From positions 19,942 to 83,941 of the forward strand of contig NZ_JACHEM010000018.1 in assembly GCF_014207445.1 (NCBI RefSeq): a stretch of DNA of 64,000 nucleotides, written 5' to 3'. The notes under the pieces were generated by a model. The model saw nothing but the letters and a program-made list of their open reading frames with translations. It had not been told where the DNA came from and did not search any database. How positions within the stretch are numbered: the stretch's first letter is position 1; each line of letters begins with the position of its first letter. The DNA is from Streptomyces candidus. Its GTDB lineage: Bacteria > Actinomycetota > Actinomycetes > Streptomycetales > Streptomycetaceae. The position numbers were made by a program, and so were the translations under genes. Below, piece after piece: positions 1 to 9,471 of the stretch.

Positions 1-293
1 AGGCGCGGGGCCATGATGCCGAAGACCGCGAAGCACAGGGACGGTACGGAGGTGACGAGGCCGGCGACGGCGCCGCTCATCCCGAGCCCCTTGCGGACCT
101 CTTCGAGGAGGGGCCCGAGGCTGGTGATGGCGGGCCGGAGGTTGAGCGCGGCGAGGACCAGGCCGACGACCATGAGCCGCAGGAGCCAGACCGAGCGGTG
201 CGGCTTCCCGTCCGGGCTCCGCACAGCGGCCGTGCGGTGCTCGCGTGCGGCGCGGGGCTCGGGGCTCAGGGTCCGGGTTTCGTCGACAGGCAT
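1..293 (-). CDS. CynX/NimT-type MFS transporter, N-terminal part only
   Basis: The gene runs off the left edge; about 97 codons are visible from an ATG at 293. A basic cytoplasmic N-tail of about 37 residues leads into a first membrane helix. The segment ALNLRPAITSLGPLL is the hallmark start of the CynX/NimT branch of the major facilitator superfamily (cyanate or 2-nitroimidazole exporters and relatives). A second helix follows near VTSVPSLCFAVFGIMAP. It is divergent from a FadR-type GntR regulator with a palindrome between them, so the regulator probably controls this exporter. The substrate cannot be inferred. Confidence 0.85.
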   Translation of the reverse strand, partial: MPVDETRTLSPEPRAAREHRTAAVRSPDGKPHRSVWLLRLMVVGLVLAALNLRPAITSLGPLLEEVRKGLGMSGAVAGLVTSVPSLCFAVFGIMAPR

Positions 294-318
294 GTGAACC
301 ATCATAGAATCATGGGAT

Positions 319-334
319 GATTGGTTGTCCAATC
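319..334. promoter_or_regulatory. Palindrome between MFS and GntR genes, candidate operator
   Basis: GATTGG-TTGT-CCAATC is a perfect inverted repeat with 6-bp arms. It lies in the 100-bp divergent intergenic region between the MFS start (293) and the regulator start (394). GntR-family dimers usually bind short palindromes of this size and often repress their own gene and a divergent transporter. The assignment to the adjacent regulator is inference. Confidence 0.5.
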
Positions 335-393
335 GCTTCCCGGCCGGAGCCCGACGGCACCCGAGCCCTCTTTGACCCCGAACGAGGAGCACC

Positions 394-1092
394 ATGACGC
401 TGACCTCCGCCCGGCGTTCCGCACTCTCCGACCAGGTGATCAGCGCCCTGCGGAACCAGATCACCTCCGGCGAGTGGCCGGTGGGGTCGCGCATTCCGAC
501 CGAACCCGAGCTGGTCGAGCAGTTGGGGGTGGCCCGCAACACGGTCCGCGAGGCGGTGCGCGCGCTCGCGCACAACGGCCTGCTGGACATCCGGCAGGGC
601 TCGGGTACGTATGTACGGGCGACGAGCGAGCTGGCGGGCGTCATGCACCGCCGCTTCGCGGACGCCGATCCGCTGCACATCGCCGAGCTGCGCTCCACCC
701 TGGAGTCCTCGGCCGGGCGGCTCGCCGCGCAGCGCCGCACCGAGAAGGACGTCAGGCAGCTGGACGCACTGCTCGCGCGACGCGAGGAGGCGTGGGAGTC
801 GGGGGACGCGGAGCAGTTCGTGACGGCCGACGCCTCGCTGCACCTGGCGGTGGTGACGGCCTCGCACAACGACGTGCTGATCGGGCTCTACGCCGACCTC
901 GGCGACCTGCTGCGGGACTGGCTGCGCGACGATGTCGGGCACGAGCTGCGGCCCGAGGACCACATGGACCACGGCCGGCTGATCGAGGCGATCCGGGCGG
1001 GCGACGCGGAGGCGGCGGCGTCCGAGGCGGCGGGTTACGCGTTGAACTGCCTGTCGGAGCGCGGCTGCCGTACCGGGGGCACGCCCGGCTGA
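394..1092 (+). CDS. GntR-family regulator, FadR/FCD subfamily
   Basis: This 232-residue one-component transcription factor has an N-terminal winged helix-turn-helix at about residues 8-72, with the diagnostic segments SRIPTEPELVEQLGVARNTV and LDIRQGSGTYVR. A C-terminal all-helical FCD ligand domain covers about 85-220. FCD domains commonly bind small carboxylates, often through a metal held by Asp and His residues; candidate His residues lie around 150 and 195. The ATG follows an AACGAGGAGC ribosome-binding site. Divergence from an MFS exporter suggests it regulates that gene. The ligand is unknown. Confidence 0.9.
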   Translation: MTLTSARRSALSDQVISALRNQITSGEWPVGSRIPTEPELVEQLGVARNTVREAVRALAHNGLLDIRQGSGTYVRATSELAGVMHRRFADADPLHIAELRSTLESSAGRLAAQRRTEKDVRQLDALLARREEAWESGDAEQFVTADASLHLAVVTASHNDVLIGLYADLGDLLRDWLRDDVGHELRPEDHMDHGRLIEAIRAGDAEAAASEAAGYALNCLSERGCRTGGTPG

Positions 1093-1094
1093 GG

Positions 1095-1592
1095 TCAGCC
1101 GCCGGTGAGGTGCCGTGGGAGGAGTTCGCCGGTGAGCTGCGGCTCGAAGTGGCGGCCGGGTTCCTGGACGTGACCCGGTGCGTGCGGCGGATCCGCCGGC
1201 TCGGGGGCGCGCGCGTGGGTGACCCAGGTGCTGCTCACCTCCTTCCAGCAGCGACCGGACAGCCGTACGGTCTCGGCGGGGCCCACGGCGACCGGGGCGC
1301 TGTCACCGTCGATGTCCCACCAGCGCCTGCACTCGGTGTGCAGTTGGACCAGGTCGGTCTCCGGATACGGGTTGTGGCAGTACGCGACGGACTCGGAGCG
1401 CTCGATCGACGTACGGCAGAAGGCGCCGAAGGGGACCGGGCGGGGGGAGTGGGAGGCGGCGGGCGGAGCTGCGGACGTCGGGGTTCCGCCGGGTATCGAG
1501 GCGTGCGCGGCCGCTCCGGCGAGGCAGGCGGCCAGGGCGACCGAGGACAGGGCGAGCACCGCGCGTCCCCCGTGTCTGCCGTATGTCGTCAC
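1095..1592 (-). CDS. Small secreted protein of unknown function
   Basis: This is a 165-residue protein from a GTG at 1592. The N-terminus has a basic stretch, a hydrophobic core (AVLALSSVALAACLAGAAA) and small residues, consistent with Sec export; the Cys in the core could instead mark a lipoprotein. The mature part has Cys residues in FCRTSIE, AYCHNPY, HTECRRWW and SGRCWKE, so two disulfides are plausible. No catalytic motif is recognised. Its stop lies just 3 bp beyond the convergent GntR stop. Function unknown. Confidence 0.7.
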   Translation of the reverse strand: MTTYGRHGGRAVLALSSVALAACLAGAAAHASIPGGTPTSAAPPAASHSPRPVPFGAFCRTSIERSESVAYCHNPYPETDLVQLHTECRRWWDIDGDSAPVAVGPAETVRLSGRCWKEVSSTWVTHARAPEPADPPHAPGHVQEPGRHFEPQLTGELLPRHLTGG

Positions 1593-1687
1593 CGGCTGCC
1601 CCCGCCTTCTTCCCTGCGTTCCACCCACGGACGAGTACCGTCCCGTTTCGGACAGTCTGCGATGGTTGCGCGGGGTTTTCGACTTGA

Positions 1688-1893
1688 GGGGGGCCTGACG
1701 AGCACGTTCCGTCGCGGAGGGACGTCTTCGTGGTGGACGGGCTGCCGGGGAGCCCGCTGGATCCGTCGTCGAGGCCGGACGGGACGACGTCACGGGTGGC
1801 GCTGGACGCCCCGCGGGGGTCGGCTTCCACGGGGTGCGGGTACGGCCGGCCCCGGAGCGGGTGACGGCGGCGCGGCGGGTCCTGGGCGCGTAG
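1688..1893 (+). pseudogene. Frameshifted gene remnant in the fabI downstream gap
   Basis: The gap 1593-2006 has no intact gene. In it, codons from about 1697 read with strong GC third positions (VFVVDGLPGSPLD and on) until about 1815. The coding-like signal then continues in another frame (GFHGVRVRPAPERVTAARRV) to a TAG at 1891-1893. There is no start codon, and the upstream frame closes at 1685. This looks like the 3' end of a decayed gene with a frameshift. I do not recognise the family. The rest of the gap (1593-1687) is presumably the promoter region of the secreted-protein gene. Confidence 0.4.
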
Positions 1894-1940
1894 CGCGGGC
1901 GGGCGGGGTGCGGGGCCGCGCTGCGGAGACTCGGCCACAC

Positions 1941-1994
1941 GCGCCGGAGCGCCGGCCGGGCCGGGGGTGTCGGCCGGACCGGCGCTCCGGTGCG
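1941..1994 (-). terminator. Strong hairpin downstream of fabI
   Basis: CCGGAGCGCCGG (1944-1955) pairs perfectly with CCGGCGCTCCGG (1979-1990). The stem can extend to about 16 bp with one G-U pair. It lies about 13 bp past the fabI stop, and no U-tract is seen on the minus strand, which is common in Streptomyces. Confidence 0.6.
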
Positions 1995-2006
1995 CACTGC
2001 GGAAAG

Positions 2007-2768
2007 TCAGGCGCCCATCATGTGCACGCCGCCGTCGACGTGGATGATCTCGCCCGTCGTCTGCGGGAAGAAGTCCGACAGCAGGGCCACGATGCCCTTG
2101 CCCGCGGGCTCCGGGTCGCCCATGTCCCAGTTCAGCGGGGAGCGGGTGTTCCAGATGTCCGCGAGGTCGGAGAAGCCCGGGATGGACTTGGCCGCCATGG
2201 AGCCGAGCGGGCCCGCGGAGATCAGGTTGCAGCGGATCTTCTCCTTGCCCAGGTCGCGGGCGAGGTAGCGGCTGGTGGCTTCGAGGGCCGCCTTGGCCGG
2301 GCCCATCCAGTCGTACTTCGGCCACGCGAACTGCGCGTCGAAGGTGAGGCCGACCACCGAGGCACCGTCGCTGAACAGCGGACGGCAGGCCAGCGTCAGC
2401 GACTTCAGGGAGTACGCGGAGACGTGCATCGCCGTCGACACGTCCTCGAAGGTGGCTTCGAGGAAGTTGAAGGCGCCCGGCGGGGCGAAACCGATGGAGT
2501 GCACGACGCCGTCGAGCGAACCCAGTTCCTCGCGGACGAGGCCTTCCAGGCGGTCCAGGTGCTCCTGGTTGGTCACGTCCAGCTCGATGACCTTCGCGGG
2601 CTTCGGCAGCTTCTTCGCGATGCGCTCGGTCAGCGTGGGGCGGGGCCAGGCCGTCAGGATGACGTTGGCGCCCTGCTCCTGGGCCACCTTGGCCGCGTGA
2701 AAGGCGATGGAGGACTCCATCAGCACACCCGTGATGAGGATGTTCTTGCCTTCGAGGATTCCACTCAT
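2007..2768 (-). CDS. fabI: Enoyl-[acyl-carrier-protein] reductase
   Basis: This 253-residue enzyme reduces trans-2-enoyl-ACP in the last step of type II fatty acid elongation, using NAD(P)H in the cytoplasm. It has the FabI/InhA-specific glycine-rich start (ILITGVLMESSIAF), Tyr152 and Lys159 in the Y-x6-K catalytic arrangement (KYDWMGPAKAAL), and a C-terminal DGGVHMMG like mycobacterial InhA. Length is normal for the family. The start is 5 bp after the fabG stop, so fabG-fabI is an operon, as in other actinobacteria. Confidence 0.97.
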   Translation of the reverse strand: MSGILEGKNILITGVLMESSIAFHAAKVAQEQGANVILTAWPRPTLTERIAKKLPKPAKVIELDVTNQEHLDRLEGLVREELGSLDGVVHSIGFAPPGAFNFLEATFEDVSTAMHVSAYSLKSLTLACRPLFSDGASVVGLTFDAQFAWPKYDWMGPAKAALEATSRYLARDLGKEKIRCNLISAGPLGSMAAKSIPGFSDLADIWNTRSPLNWDMGDPEPAGKGIVALLSDFFPQTTGEIIHVDGGVHMMGA

Positions 2769-2773
2769 GGCGA

Positions 2774-3490
2774 TCAGTGACCCATGCCCAATCCGCCGTC
2801 AACCGGGATGACGGCTCCAGTGATGTACGACGCGTCGTCGGAGGCGAGGAACTTCACCGCGGCGGCGATCTCCTCCGGCTGTGCGTACCGGCCGAGCGGG
2901 ACCTGGGCGACGATGCCCTTGCGCTGCTCGTCCGTGAGTGCCTGGGTCATGTCGGTGTCGACAAACCCGGGCGCGACGACGTTGAAGGTGATGTTGCGCG
3001 AACCCAGCTCGCGGGCGAGTGAGCGCGCGAATCCGACCAGACCGGCCTTGGAGGCGGCGTAGTTCGCCTGCCCGGCGGAGCCGAGCAGGCCCACGACCGA
3101 GGAGATCAGCACGACGCGGCCCTTCCTGGCGCGCAGCATGGCGCGGTTGGCGCGCTTCACGACCCGGAAGGTGCCGGTGAGGTTGGTGTCAAGGACGGAC
3201 GTGAAGTCCTCCTCGGACATGCGCATCAGGAGCTGGTCCTTGGTGACGCCGGCGTTGGCGACCAGCACCTCCACGGGACCGTGCTTCTCCTCGATCTCCT
3301 TGTAGGCCTGCTCCACCTGCTCGGTGTCGGTGATGTCGCACTTGACGGCGAGGAAGCCCGCCTTTTCGAGGTCCGACGGGTCACCCGAGCGGTACGTGAT
3401 CGCGACCCTGTCGCCGTTGTCGGCGAAAGCGCGGGCGATGGCGAGGCCGATGCCCCGGTTTCCTCCGGTGACGAGAACCGAGCGGCTCAA
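2774..3490 (-). CDS. fabG: 3-oxoacyl-[acyl-carrier-protein] reductase
   Basis: This 238-residue short-chain dehydrogenase reduces 3-oxoacyl-ACP with NADPH in fatty acid synthesis. It has the TGGNRGIG cofactor loop (8-15), NAG at 79-81, Ser131 and YAASK with Tyr144 and Lys148. The start is a TTG at 3490 preceded by AAAGGGTGA; no ATG or GTG sits better, so the rare start codon may limit expression. It is the first gene of the fabG-fabI operon. A near-perfect palindrome lies about 26 bp upstream. Confidence 0.95.
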   Translation of the reverse strand: MSRSVLVTGGNRGIGLAIARAFADNGDRVAITYRSGDPSDLEKAGFLAVKCDITDTEQVEQAYKEIEEKHGPVEVLVANAGVTKDQLLMRMSEEDFTSVLDTNLTGTFRVVKRANRAMLRARKGRVVLISSVVGLLGSAGQANYAASKAGLVGFARSLARELGSRNITFNVVAPGFVDTDMTQALTDEQRKGIVAQVPLGRYAQPEEIAAAVKFLASDDASYITGAVIPVDGGLGMGH

Positions 3491-3515
3491 CGGATCACCC
3501 TTTCGATAGCGGTGT

Positions 3516-3540
3516 GGTACCGACCGAAACTATCGGTACC
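3516..3540. promoter_or_regulatory. Palindrome upstream of fabG, candidate operator
   Basis: GGTACCGA (3516-3523) and TCGGTACC (3533-3540) are perfect 8-bp inverted arms separated by 9 bp. The site lies between the fabG start (3490, minus strand) and the tldD start (3677, plus strand). Its position suits control of the fabG-fabI promoter. The cognate factor is unknown. Confidence 0.5.
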
Positions 3541-3676
3541 GGGGCCCGTACGGAGAATCGGGCCCTGACAGGTCGGCCATCCGCCCGCTGTCGGATCCCT
3601 ACAGAAAGTGTCTGTGCACGGGAGTCCCGGACGCGACATGATCGGACCGACCTCGTCTCGACGACAGGAGACATCC

Positions 3677-5220
<1,544 letters not shown>

Positions 5221-5224
<4 letters not shown>

Positions 5225-6615
5225 GCCGCGCGAGCAGCAAGCCGTACGAGATCGTCGAGCGGGCTCTGGAGCTGTCCACCGCCGACGGGTGCGTGGTGAT
5301 CGCGGACGAGCGGTCGTCGGTGAATCTGCGGTGGGCGGGCAACGCACTCACCACGAACGGGGTGACGCGCGGGCGCTCGCTCACGGTGATCGCGACCGTC
5401 GACGGCGCCGAGGGAACCGCTTCGGGTGTCGTGTCGCGGTCCGCGGTGACGGCCGGGGAGCTGGAGCCGCTGGTACGGGCGGCCGAGGCGGCGGCACGGG
5501 CGGCGGGCCCGGCGGAGGACGCACAGCCGCTGGTCACCGGGGTACCGGTGTCGGCGGACTTCCGGGACGCGCCCGCCGAGACCTCCCCGGGCGTCTTCGA
5601 CGCGTTCGCGCCCGCTCTCGGGGAGGCCTTCGCCCGTGCGCGGTCCGGCGGCCGGGAACTGTACGGGTTCGCGCACCACGAGATGACGTCCAGCTATCTG
5701 GGCACGTCGACGGGGCTGCGCCTGCGGCACGACCAGCCCAACGGCACCCTGGAGGTGAACGCCAAGTCCCCCGACCGTACGAAGTCGGCGTGGGCCGGGC
5801 GCTCCACCCGGGACTTCACGGACGTCGACCCGGCCGCACTGGACGAGGAGCTCGCGAAGCGCCTCGGGTGGGCACAGCGGCGCCTGGACCTGCCCGCCGG
5901 GCGGTACGAGACGCTGCTGCCGCCCAGCGCCGTCGCGGACCTGCTCGTGTACCAGCTGTGGTCGTCGGGGGCGCGGGACGCGGTGGAGGGACGCACGGTG
6001 TTCTCCAGGCCCGGCGGCACGACCCGGCTCGGCGAGAAGCTCTCCGGCCTGCCGCTGACGCTGCGCAGCGACCCGCAGGCACCGGGGCTCCAGTCCGCGC
6101 CGTTCGTGCTGACGCACTCCTCGGGCGGGGACTCGTCCGTGTTCGACAACGGGCTGCCGCTGGCCCCCACCGAGTGGATCAAGGACGGGAGGCTGGAGCG
6201 GCTGATCACCACCCGCAGCACCGCCGCCCTGACCGGGCTGCCGGTGACACCGGACGTCGACAACCTGATCCTCGACGCGGGCGGCACGAAGACGCTGGAC
6301 GAGATGGTCGCCGCCACCGGGCGCGGACTGCTGCTGACCTGCCTGTGGTACATCCGCGAGGTCGACCCGGCGACGCTGCTGCTGACCGGTCTGACCAGGG
6401 ACGGCGTGTATCTGGTGGAGAACGGCGAGGTGGTCGGCGAGGTGAACAACTTCCGGTTCAACGAGTCGCCGGTGGACCTGCTGTCGCGGGCCACGGAGGC
6501 CGGTGTCACCGAGAAGACGCTGCCGCGCGAGTGGGGCGACTGGTTCACCCGGGCCGCGATGCCCGCCCTGCGGGTGCCGGATTTCAATATGAGTTCTGTC
6601 AGCCGGGGCGTATAA
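5221..6615 (+). CDS. tldE: TldE/PmbA family partner of TldD
   Basis: This 464-residue protein is homologous to TldD but lacks the HExxxH motif; the family member forms the non-catalytic half of the protease that helps hold the substrate. Family features include LGTSTGLRLRH, the central TLLPPSAVADLLVYQLW and the C-terminal GEVNNFRFNESPVDLL segment. It overlaps tldD by 4 bp. It ends 43 bp before tyrS. No ribosomal-peptide precursor gene was recognised nearby, so a housekeeping proteolytic role is more likely than a dedicated maturation role. Confidence 0.93.
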
Positions 6616-6658
6616 CCTCGGTCAGCACACACCGCACATCTGAGGAGATACGAGAATC

Positions 6659-7936
6659 GTGACGGACATCGTCGACGAGCTGAAGTGGCGCGGGCTGTTC
6701 GCCCAGTCCACTGACGAAGACGCACTGCGCAAGGCGCTCGCGGACGGCCCCGTCACGTTCTATTGCGGCTTCGACCCGACTGCGGCGAGCCTGCACGTGG
6801 GGCACCTGGTGCAGGTGCTCACCATGCGCCGGCTGCAGCAGGCGGGTCTGCGCCCGCTGGCGCTGGTCGGCGGGGCGACCGGGCAGATCGGCGATCCGCG
6901 GCCCACCGCCGAGCGCACGCTGAACGACCCGGAGACCATCAGGGAGTGGGTGGACCGGCTGCGCTCGCAGATCGAGCCGTTCCTCGACTTCGACGGCTCG
7001 CGCAGCGCCCACCCGGCGACGATGGTGAACAATCTGGACTGGACCGGCGGCATGTCGGCCATCGAGTTCCTGCGGGACATCGGCAAGCACTTCCGGGTCA
7101 ACAAGATGCTCACCAAGGACTCGGTGGCCCGTCGGCTGGAGTCCGACCAGGGCATCAGCTACACCGAGTTCAGCTACCAGCTGCTCCAGGGCATGGACTT
7201 CCTGGAGCTGTACCGCCGCTACGGCTGCACCCTCCAGCAGGGCGGCAGCGACCAGTGGGGCAACCTCACCGCCGGCCTGGACCTGATCCACCGCGTCGAG
7301 CCGGAGGCACAGGTGCACGCGCTGGCGACGCCGCTGATGACGAAGGCGGACGGCACCAAGTTCGGCAAGACCGAGGGCGGGGCCGTCTGGCTGGACCCGG
7401 AGATGACGACGCCGTACGCGTTCTACCAGTTCTGGCTGAACGTGGACGACCGGGACGTCTCGAAGTACCTGCGCATCCTCAGCTTCCGTACGCGGGCGGA
7501 GCTGGAGGAGCTGGAGGCGCAGACCCAGGAGCGTCCGCAGGCGCGGGCCGCCCAGCGTGCGCTGGCCGAGGAGCTGACGACGCTGGTGCACGGCGCGGAC
7601 CAGTGCGCCGCCGTCGTCGCCGCGTCGAAGGCGCTGTTCGGGCAGGGCGAGCTGTCCGAGCTCGACGAGCCGACCTTGCAGGCCGCCCTGAGCGAGCTGC
7701 CGCACGCCCGGGTCGAGGCGCTCGGACCGGTCGTGGACCTGTTGCTCGCGGCCGGTCTGGCGCCCAGCAAGGGCGGCGCGCGGCGCACCATCAAGGAGGG
7801 CGGCGCGTACGTGAACAACGTCAAGATCGCCGCCGAGGACGCCGAGGTCACCGTCGGCCAGCTGCTGCACGGCCGCTGGCTGGTGCTGCGCAAGGGCAAG
7901 AAGAACCTCGCGGCGATCGAGATCACGGCGGGCTGA
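6659..7936 (+). CDS. tyrS: Tyrosyl-tRNA synthetase
   Basis: This 425-residue class I aminoacyl-tRNA synthetase charges tRNA-Tyr. It has HVGH at residues 46-49 (HIGH signature), the TyrS-type KFGKT at 234-238 (KMSKS equivalent), the tyrosine-pocket segment YQLLQGMDFLELYRRYGC, and an S4 RNA-binding domain at about 355-420. The GTG start at 6659 follows TGAGGAGAT. The upstream spacer to tldE is only 43 bp, too short for a T-box leader, so regulation is probably constitutive or by read-through. A strong hairpin terminator lies downstream. Confidence 0.97.
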   Translation: MTDIVDELKWRGLFAQSTDEDALRKALADGPVTFYCGFDPTAASLHVGHLVQVLTMRRLQQAGLRPLALVGGATGQIGDPRPTAERTLNDPETIREWVDRLRSQIEPFLDFDGSRSAHPATMVNNLDWTGGMSAIEFLRDIGKHFRVNKMLTKDSVARRLESDQGISYTEFSYQLLQGMDFLELYRRYGCTLQQGGSDQWGNLTAGLDLIHRVEPEAQVHALATPLMTKADGTKFGKTEGGAVWLDPEMTTPYAFYQFWLNVDDRDVSKYLRILSFRTRAELEELEAQTQERPQARAAQRALAEELTTLVHGADQCAAVVAASKALFGQGELSELDEPTLQAALSELPHARVEALGPVVDLLLAAGLAPSKGGARRTIKEGGAYVNNVKIAAEDAEVTVGQLLHGRWLVLRKGKKNLAAIEITAG

Positions 7937-8036
7937 GGGCCCTCCGCACGAAAGCTGCCGCCCGTACGGGAGCCGCCGCGGCTGCCTGCCGTACGGCGTC
8001 CTGGCGGGTACGGCGGGCGGTGTGATGTACGAGGTG

Positions 8037-8069
8037 GTGGGCCGGAACCCCGTCGGGGTTCCGGCCCAC
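8037..8069. terminator. Bidirectional terminator after tyrS
   Basis: This is a perfect 15-bp stem: GTGGGCCGGAACCCC (8037-8051), loop GTC, then GGGGTTCCGGCCCAC (8055-8069). It lies between the convergent tyrS and GlsB-type genes and can serve both. Confidence 0.85.
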
Positions 8070-8095
8070 CGCCGTTCCTCGGCCGGGTCCCTGTC

Positions 8096-8371
8096 TCAGG
8101 CGCGCCGTCGGTTGCCGCGCAGCGAGGCGTAGATCGCGTCGCCCACACCCACGACGACCACCGCTCCCACGACCTGGAGGAGGTGCCGTCCCCAGTCGAT
8201 GCCCTTGGTGTCGTTGATGCCGAACTGGGTGGCCATCCAGTTGCCCAGGACCGCTCCGATGATGCCGAACACCGTCGTCAGCCAGAGCGGGATCTGCTGT
8301 TTGCCCGGGATGATCGCCTTGGCGATCAGACCGAGCACCAGCCCGACGATGATTGCCCACAACCAACTCAT
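8096..8371 (-). CDS. GlsB/YeaQ/YmgE family small membrane protein
   Basis: This 91-residue, three-helix membrane protein belongs to the transglycosylase-associated family. The signature start is MSWLWAIIVGLVLGLIAKAI, then PLWLTTVFGIIGAVLGNWM and a third helix near LLQVVGAVVVVGVGDAI, ending in a basic tail (RGNRRRA). Family members are induced by stress in several bacteria, but no molecular activity is established. The GAGGAGG site upstream supports the ATG at 8371. An Asp23/Gls24 operon elsewhere in the window (22-24.6 kb) is a related envelope-stress theme, but the genes are not linked. Confidence 0.88.
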   Translation of the reverse strand: MSWLWAIIVGLVLGLIAKAIIPGKQQIPLWLTTVFGIIGAVLGNWMATQFGINDTKGIDWGRHLLQVVGAVVVVGVGDAIYASLRGNRRRA

Positions 8372-8583
8372 GTCGCCTCCTCGTACCGGCGCGGATGTGC
8401 GCTGTGATCGAGTCTGACGCCGTCCCCCGTACGGCGCATGTCGGACACCGCCATACGCGGGACGCCGGTCCCCCTCCGTCCGGGCCCGGCCGCCCCCGCT
8501 CTGCCGCCTGTCGGAGTACGGGCGTACCGTGGAAGGTGTCCGGGCCGGGGAGCGCCCGGCTCTGGAAACGGGTGGTGGAACGT

Positions 8584-8961
8584 ATGCGGAAGCTGCGCGG
8601 AGCCGAAGTCGTCCGGATCACCGGCGCGCGGCAGTCGCTCGCCGACGACGTCCGGGGCAGGCAGCGCCGGTACATCATTTCGATGTCGGTCAGGACGGTG
8701 GCGGTCATTCTCGCCGCGGTGCTGTGGAACGTGGAACGGCACGTGGCGATCGTGGCGCTGGTGGCCGGTGTGCTGCTGCCGTACGTGTCGGTGGTGATCG
8801 CGAATGCGGGCCGGGAGACGGTGAAGGTGATGCCGTCGACGTTCATTCCCGCGCCGGTACGGCCCGCTCTCGGGCCGGCGCTGGAAGGCACGGTGATGGG
8901 TCCGGACGAGGGACCGAAGCGCGCGGAACCCGCCAACGACCCACAGGGCCGGAGCATTTAG
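8584..8961 (+). CDS. DUF3099 membrane protein
   Basis: This 125-residue protein has an N-terminal soluble segment (EVVRITGARQSLADDVRGRQ), two adjacent transmembrane helices at about residues 36-52 and 58-77, and a Pro-rich C-tail. The ITGA...L..D...R.RRY pattern followed by a helical hairpin is the DUF3099 family, widespread in actinobacteria and without known function. I chose the ATG at 8584 just before the conserved start; an in-frame GTG 12 bp upstream is an alternative. A 6C-type RNA follows about 80 bp downstream. Confidence 0.8.
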   Translation: MRKLRGAEVVRITGARQSLADDVRGRQRRYIISMSVRTVAVILAAVLWNVERHVAIVALVAGVLLPYVSVVIANAGRETVKVMPSTFIPAPVRPALGPALEGTVMGPDEGPKRAEPANDPQGRSI

Positions 8962-9040
8962 TACCGGCCAAGGTCGGGAAAAGCTCAGATCAATCACGCG
9001 GTTCCGGTGCACCGCACCCCGTCCCCCGTGACATACTTCG

Positions 9041-9120
9041 TAGGCGCTCCGCATCCCCCGTCGGAGCGACGGACCGACGCCGGGCAGCTCCCCCCGTGGC
9101 TGCTCGGCGTCGCCTTTGTT
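9041..9120 (+). ncRNA. 6C-type small RNA (two C-loop hairpins)
   Basis: Two adjacent hairpins are visible. The first has CGCTCCG (9045-9051) pairing with CGGAGCG (9062-9068) around a loop containing CCCCC. The second has CGACGCCGGGCAGC (9075-9088) pairing with GCTGCTCGGCGTCG (9099-9112), with one bulge-like mismatch, around a loop containing CCCCCC. CCTTTGTT follows, as in an intrinsic terminator. Two hairpins with C-runs in the loops, the second acting as terminator, define the actinobacterial 6C RNA, related to mycobacterial B11, whose C-rich loops pair with G-rich mRNA regions. The 5' end is estimated; a TGACATACTT stretch at 9029-9038 may belong to its promoter. Confidence 0.75.
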
Positions 9121-9158
9121 CGGGCCCCTTCTGTGCGGCCCCCGTTGGGAATTCAGCT

Positions 9159-9401
9159 GTGAGTGACGAGACCCCCATCTGCTCCGCCAAGGGATGCCGT
9201 GCGGCCGCCGACTGGGTGCTGGCCTGGAACAATCCGAAGCTGCACACGCCCGAGCGGCGCAAGACGTGGCTCGCGTGCGAGGAGCACCGTGAGCACCTGT
9301 CGCAGTTCCTGGGGGTACGGAGCTTTCTCAAGGATGTCGTGACGCTCGACGACTGGGAGCGGGAGCGCACGGGACCGGAGGACCCGGCCGCCGGGCGCTG
9401 A
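9159..9401 (+). CDS. Small conserved Cys/His-containing protein, unknown function
   Basis: This 80-residue cytosolic protein starts at a GTG (9159) after a weak GGGA site. Residues PICSAKGCRAAADWVLAWNN and LACEEHREHLSQFL contain Cys8, Cys13, a central Cys and His residues that could bind a metal ion. Homologues are small actinobacterial proteins of unknown role that I recall next to moaA. It is convergent with moaA, with about 70 bp between them. The 6C RNA terminator lies just upstream, so either it has its own promoter or read-through feeds it. Confidence 0.7.
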   Translation: MSDETPICSAKGCRAAADWVLAWNNPKLHTPERRKTWLACEEHREHLSQFLGVRSFLKDVVTLDDWERERTGPEDPAAGR

Positions 9402-9471
9402 CCGCGGGCCCCTCGGGGGCAGCGCGCTCCGGCCCGCGGGCCGCTCCGGTGCCACTGTGCCGGGCGGACGC

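Noticed and set aside
321..2780. An 819-codon plus-strand open frame
   Set aside because: It overlaps the GntR gene and crosses the antisense of the secreted-protein and fabI genes. Low-complexity translation without any domain.
6616..6658. A T-box leader before tyrS
   Set aside because: Only 43 bp separate tldE and tyrS, too short for a T-box with specifier and antiterminator.
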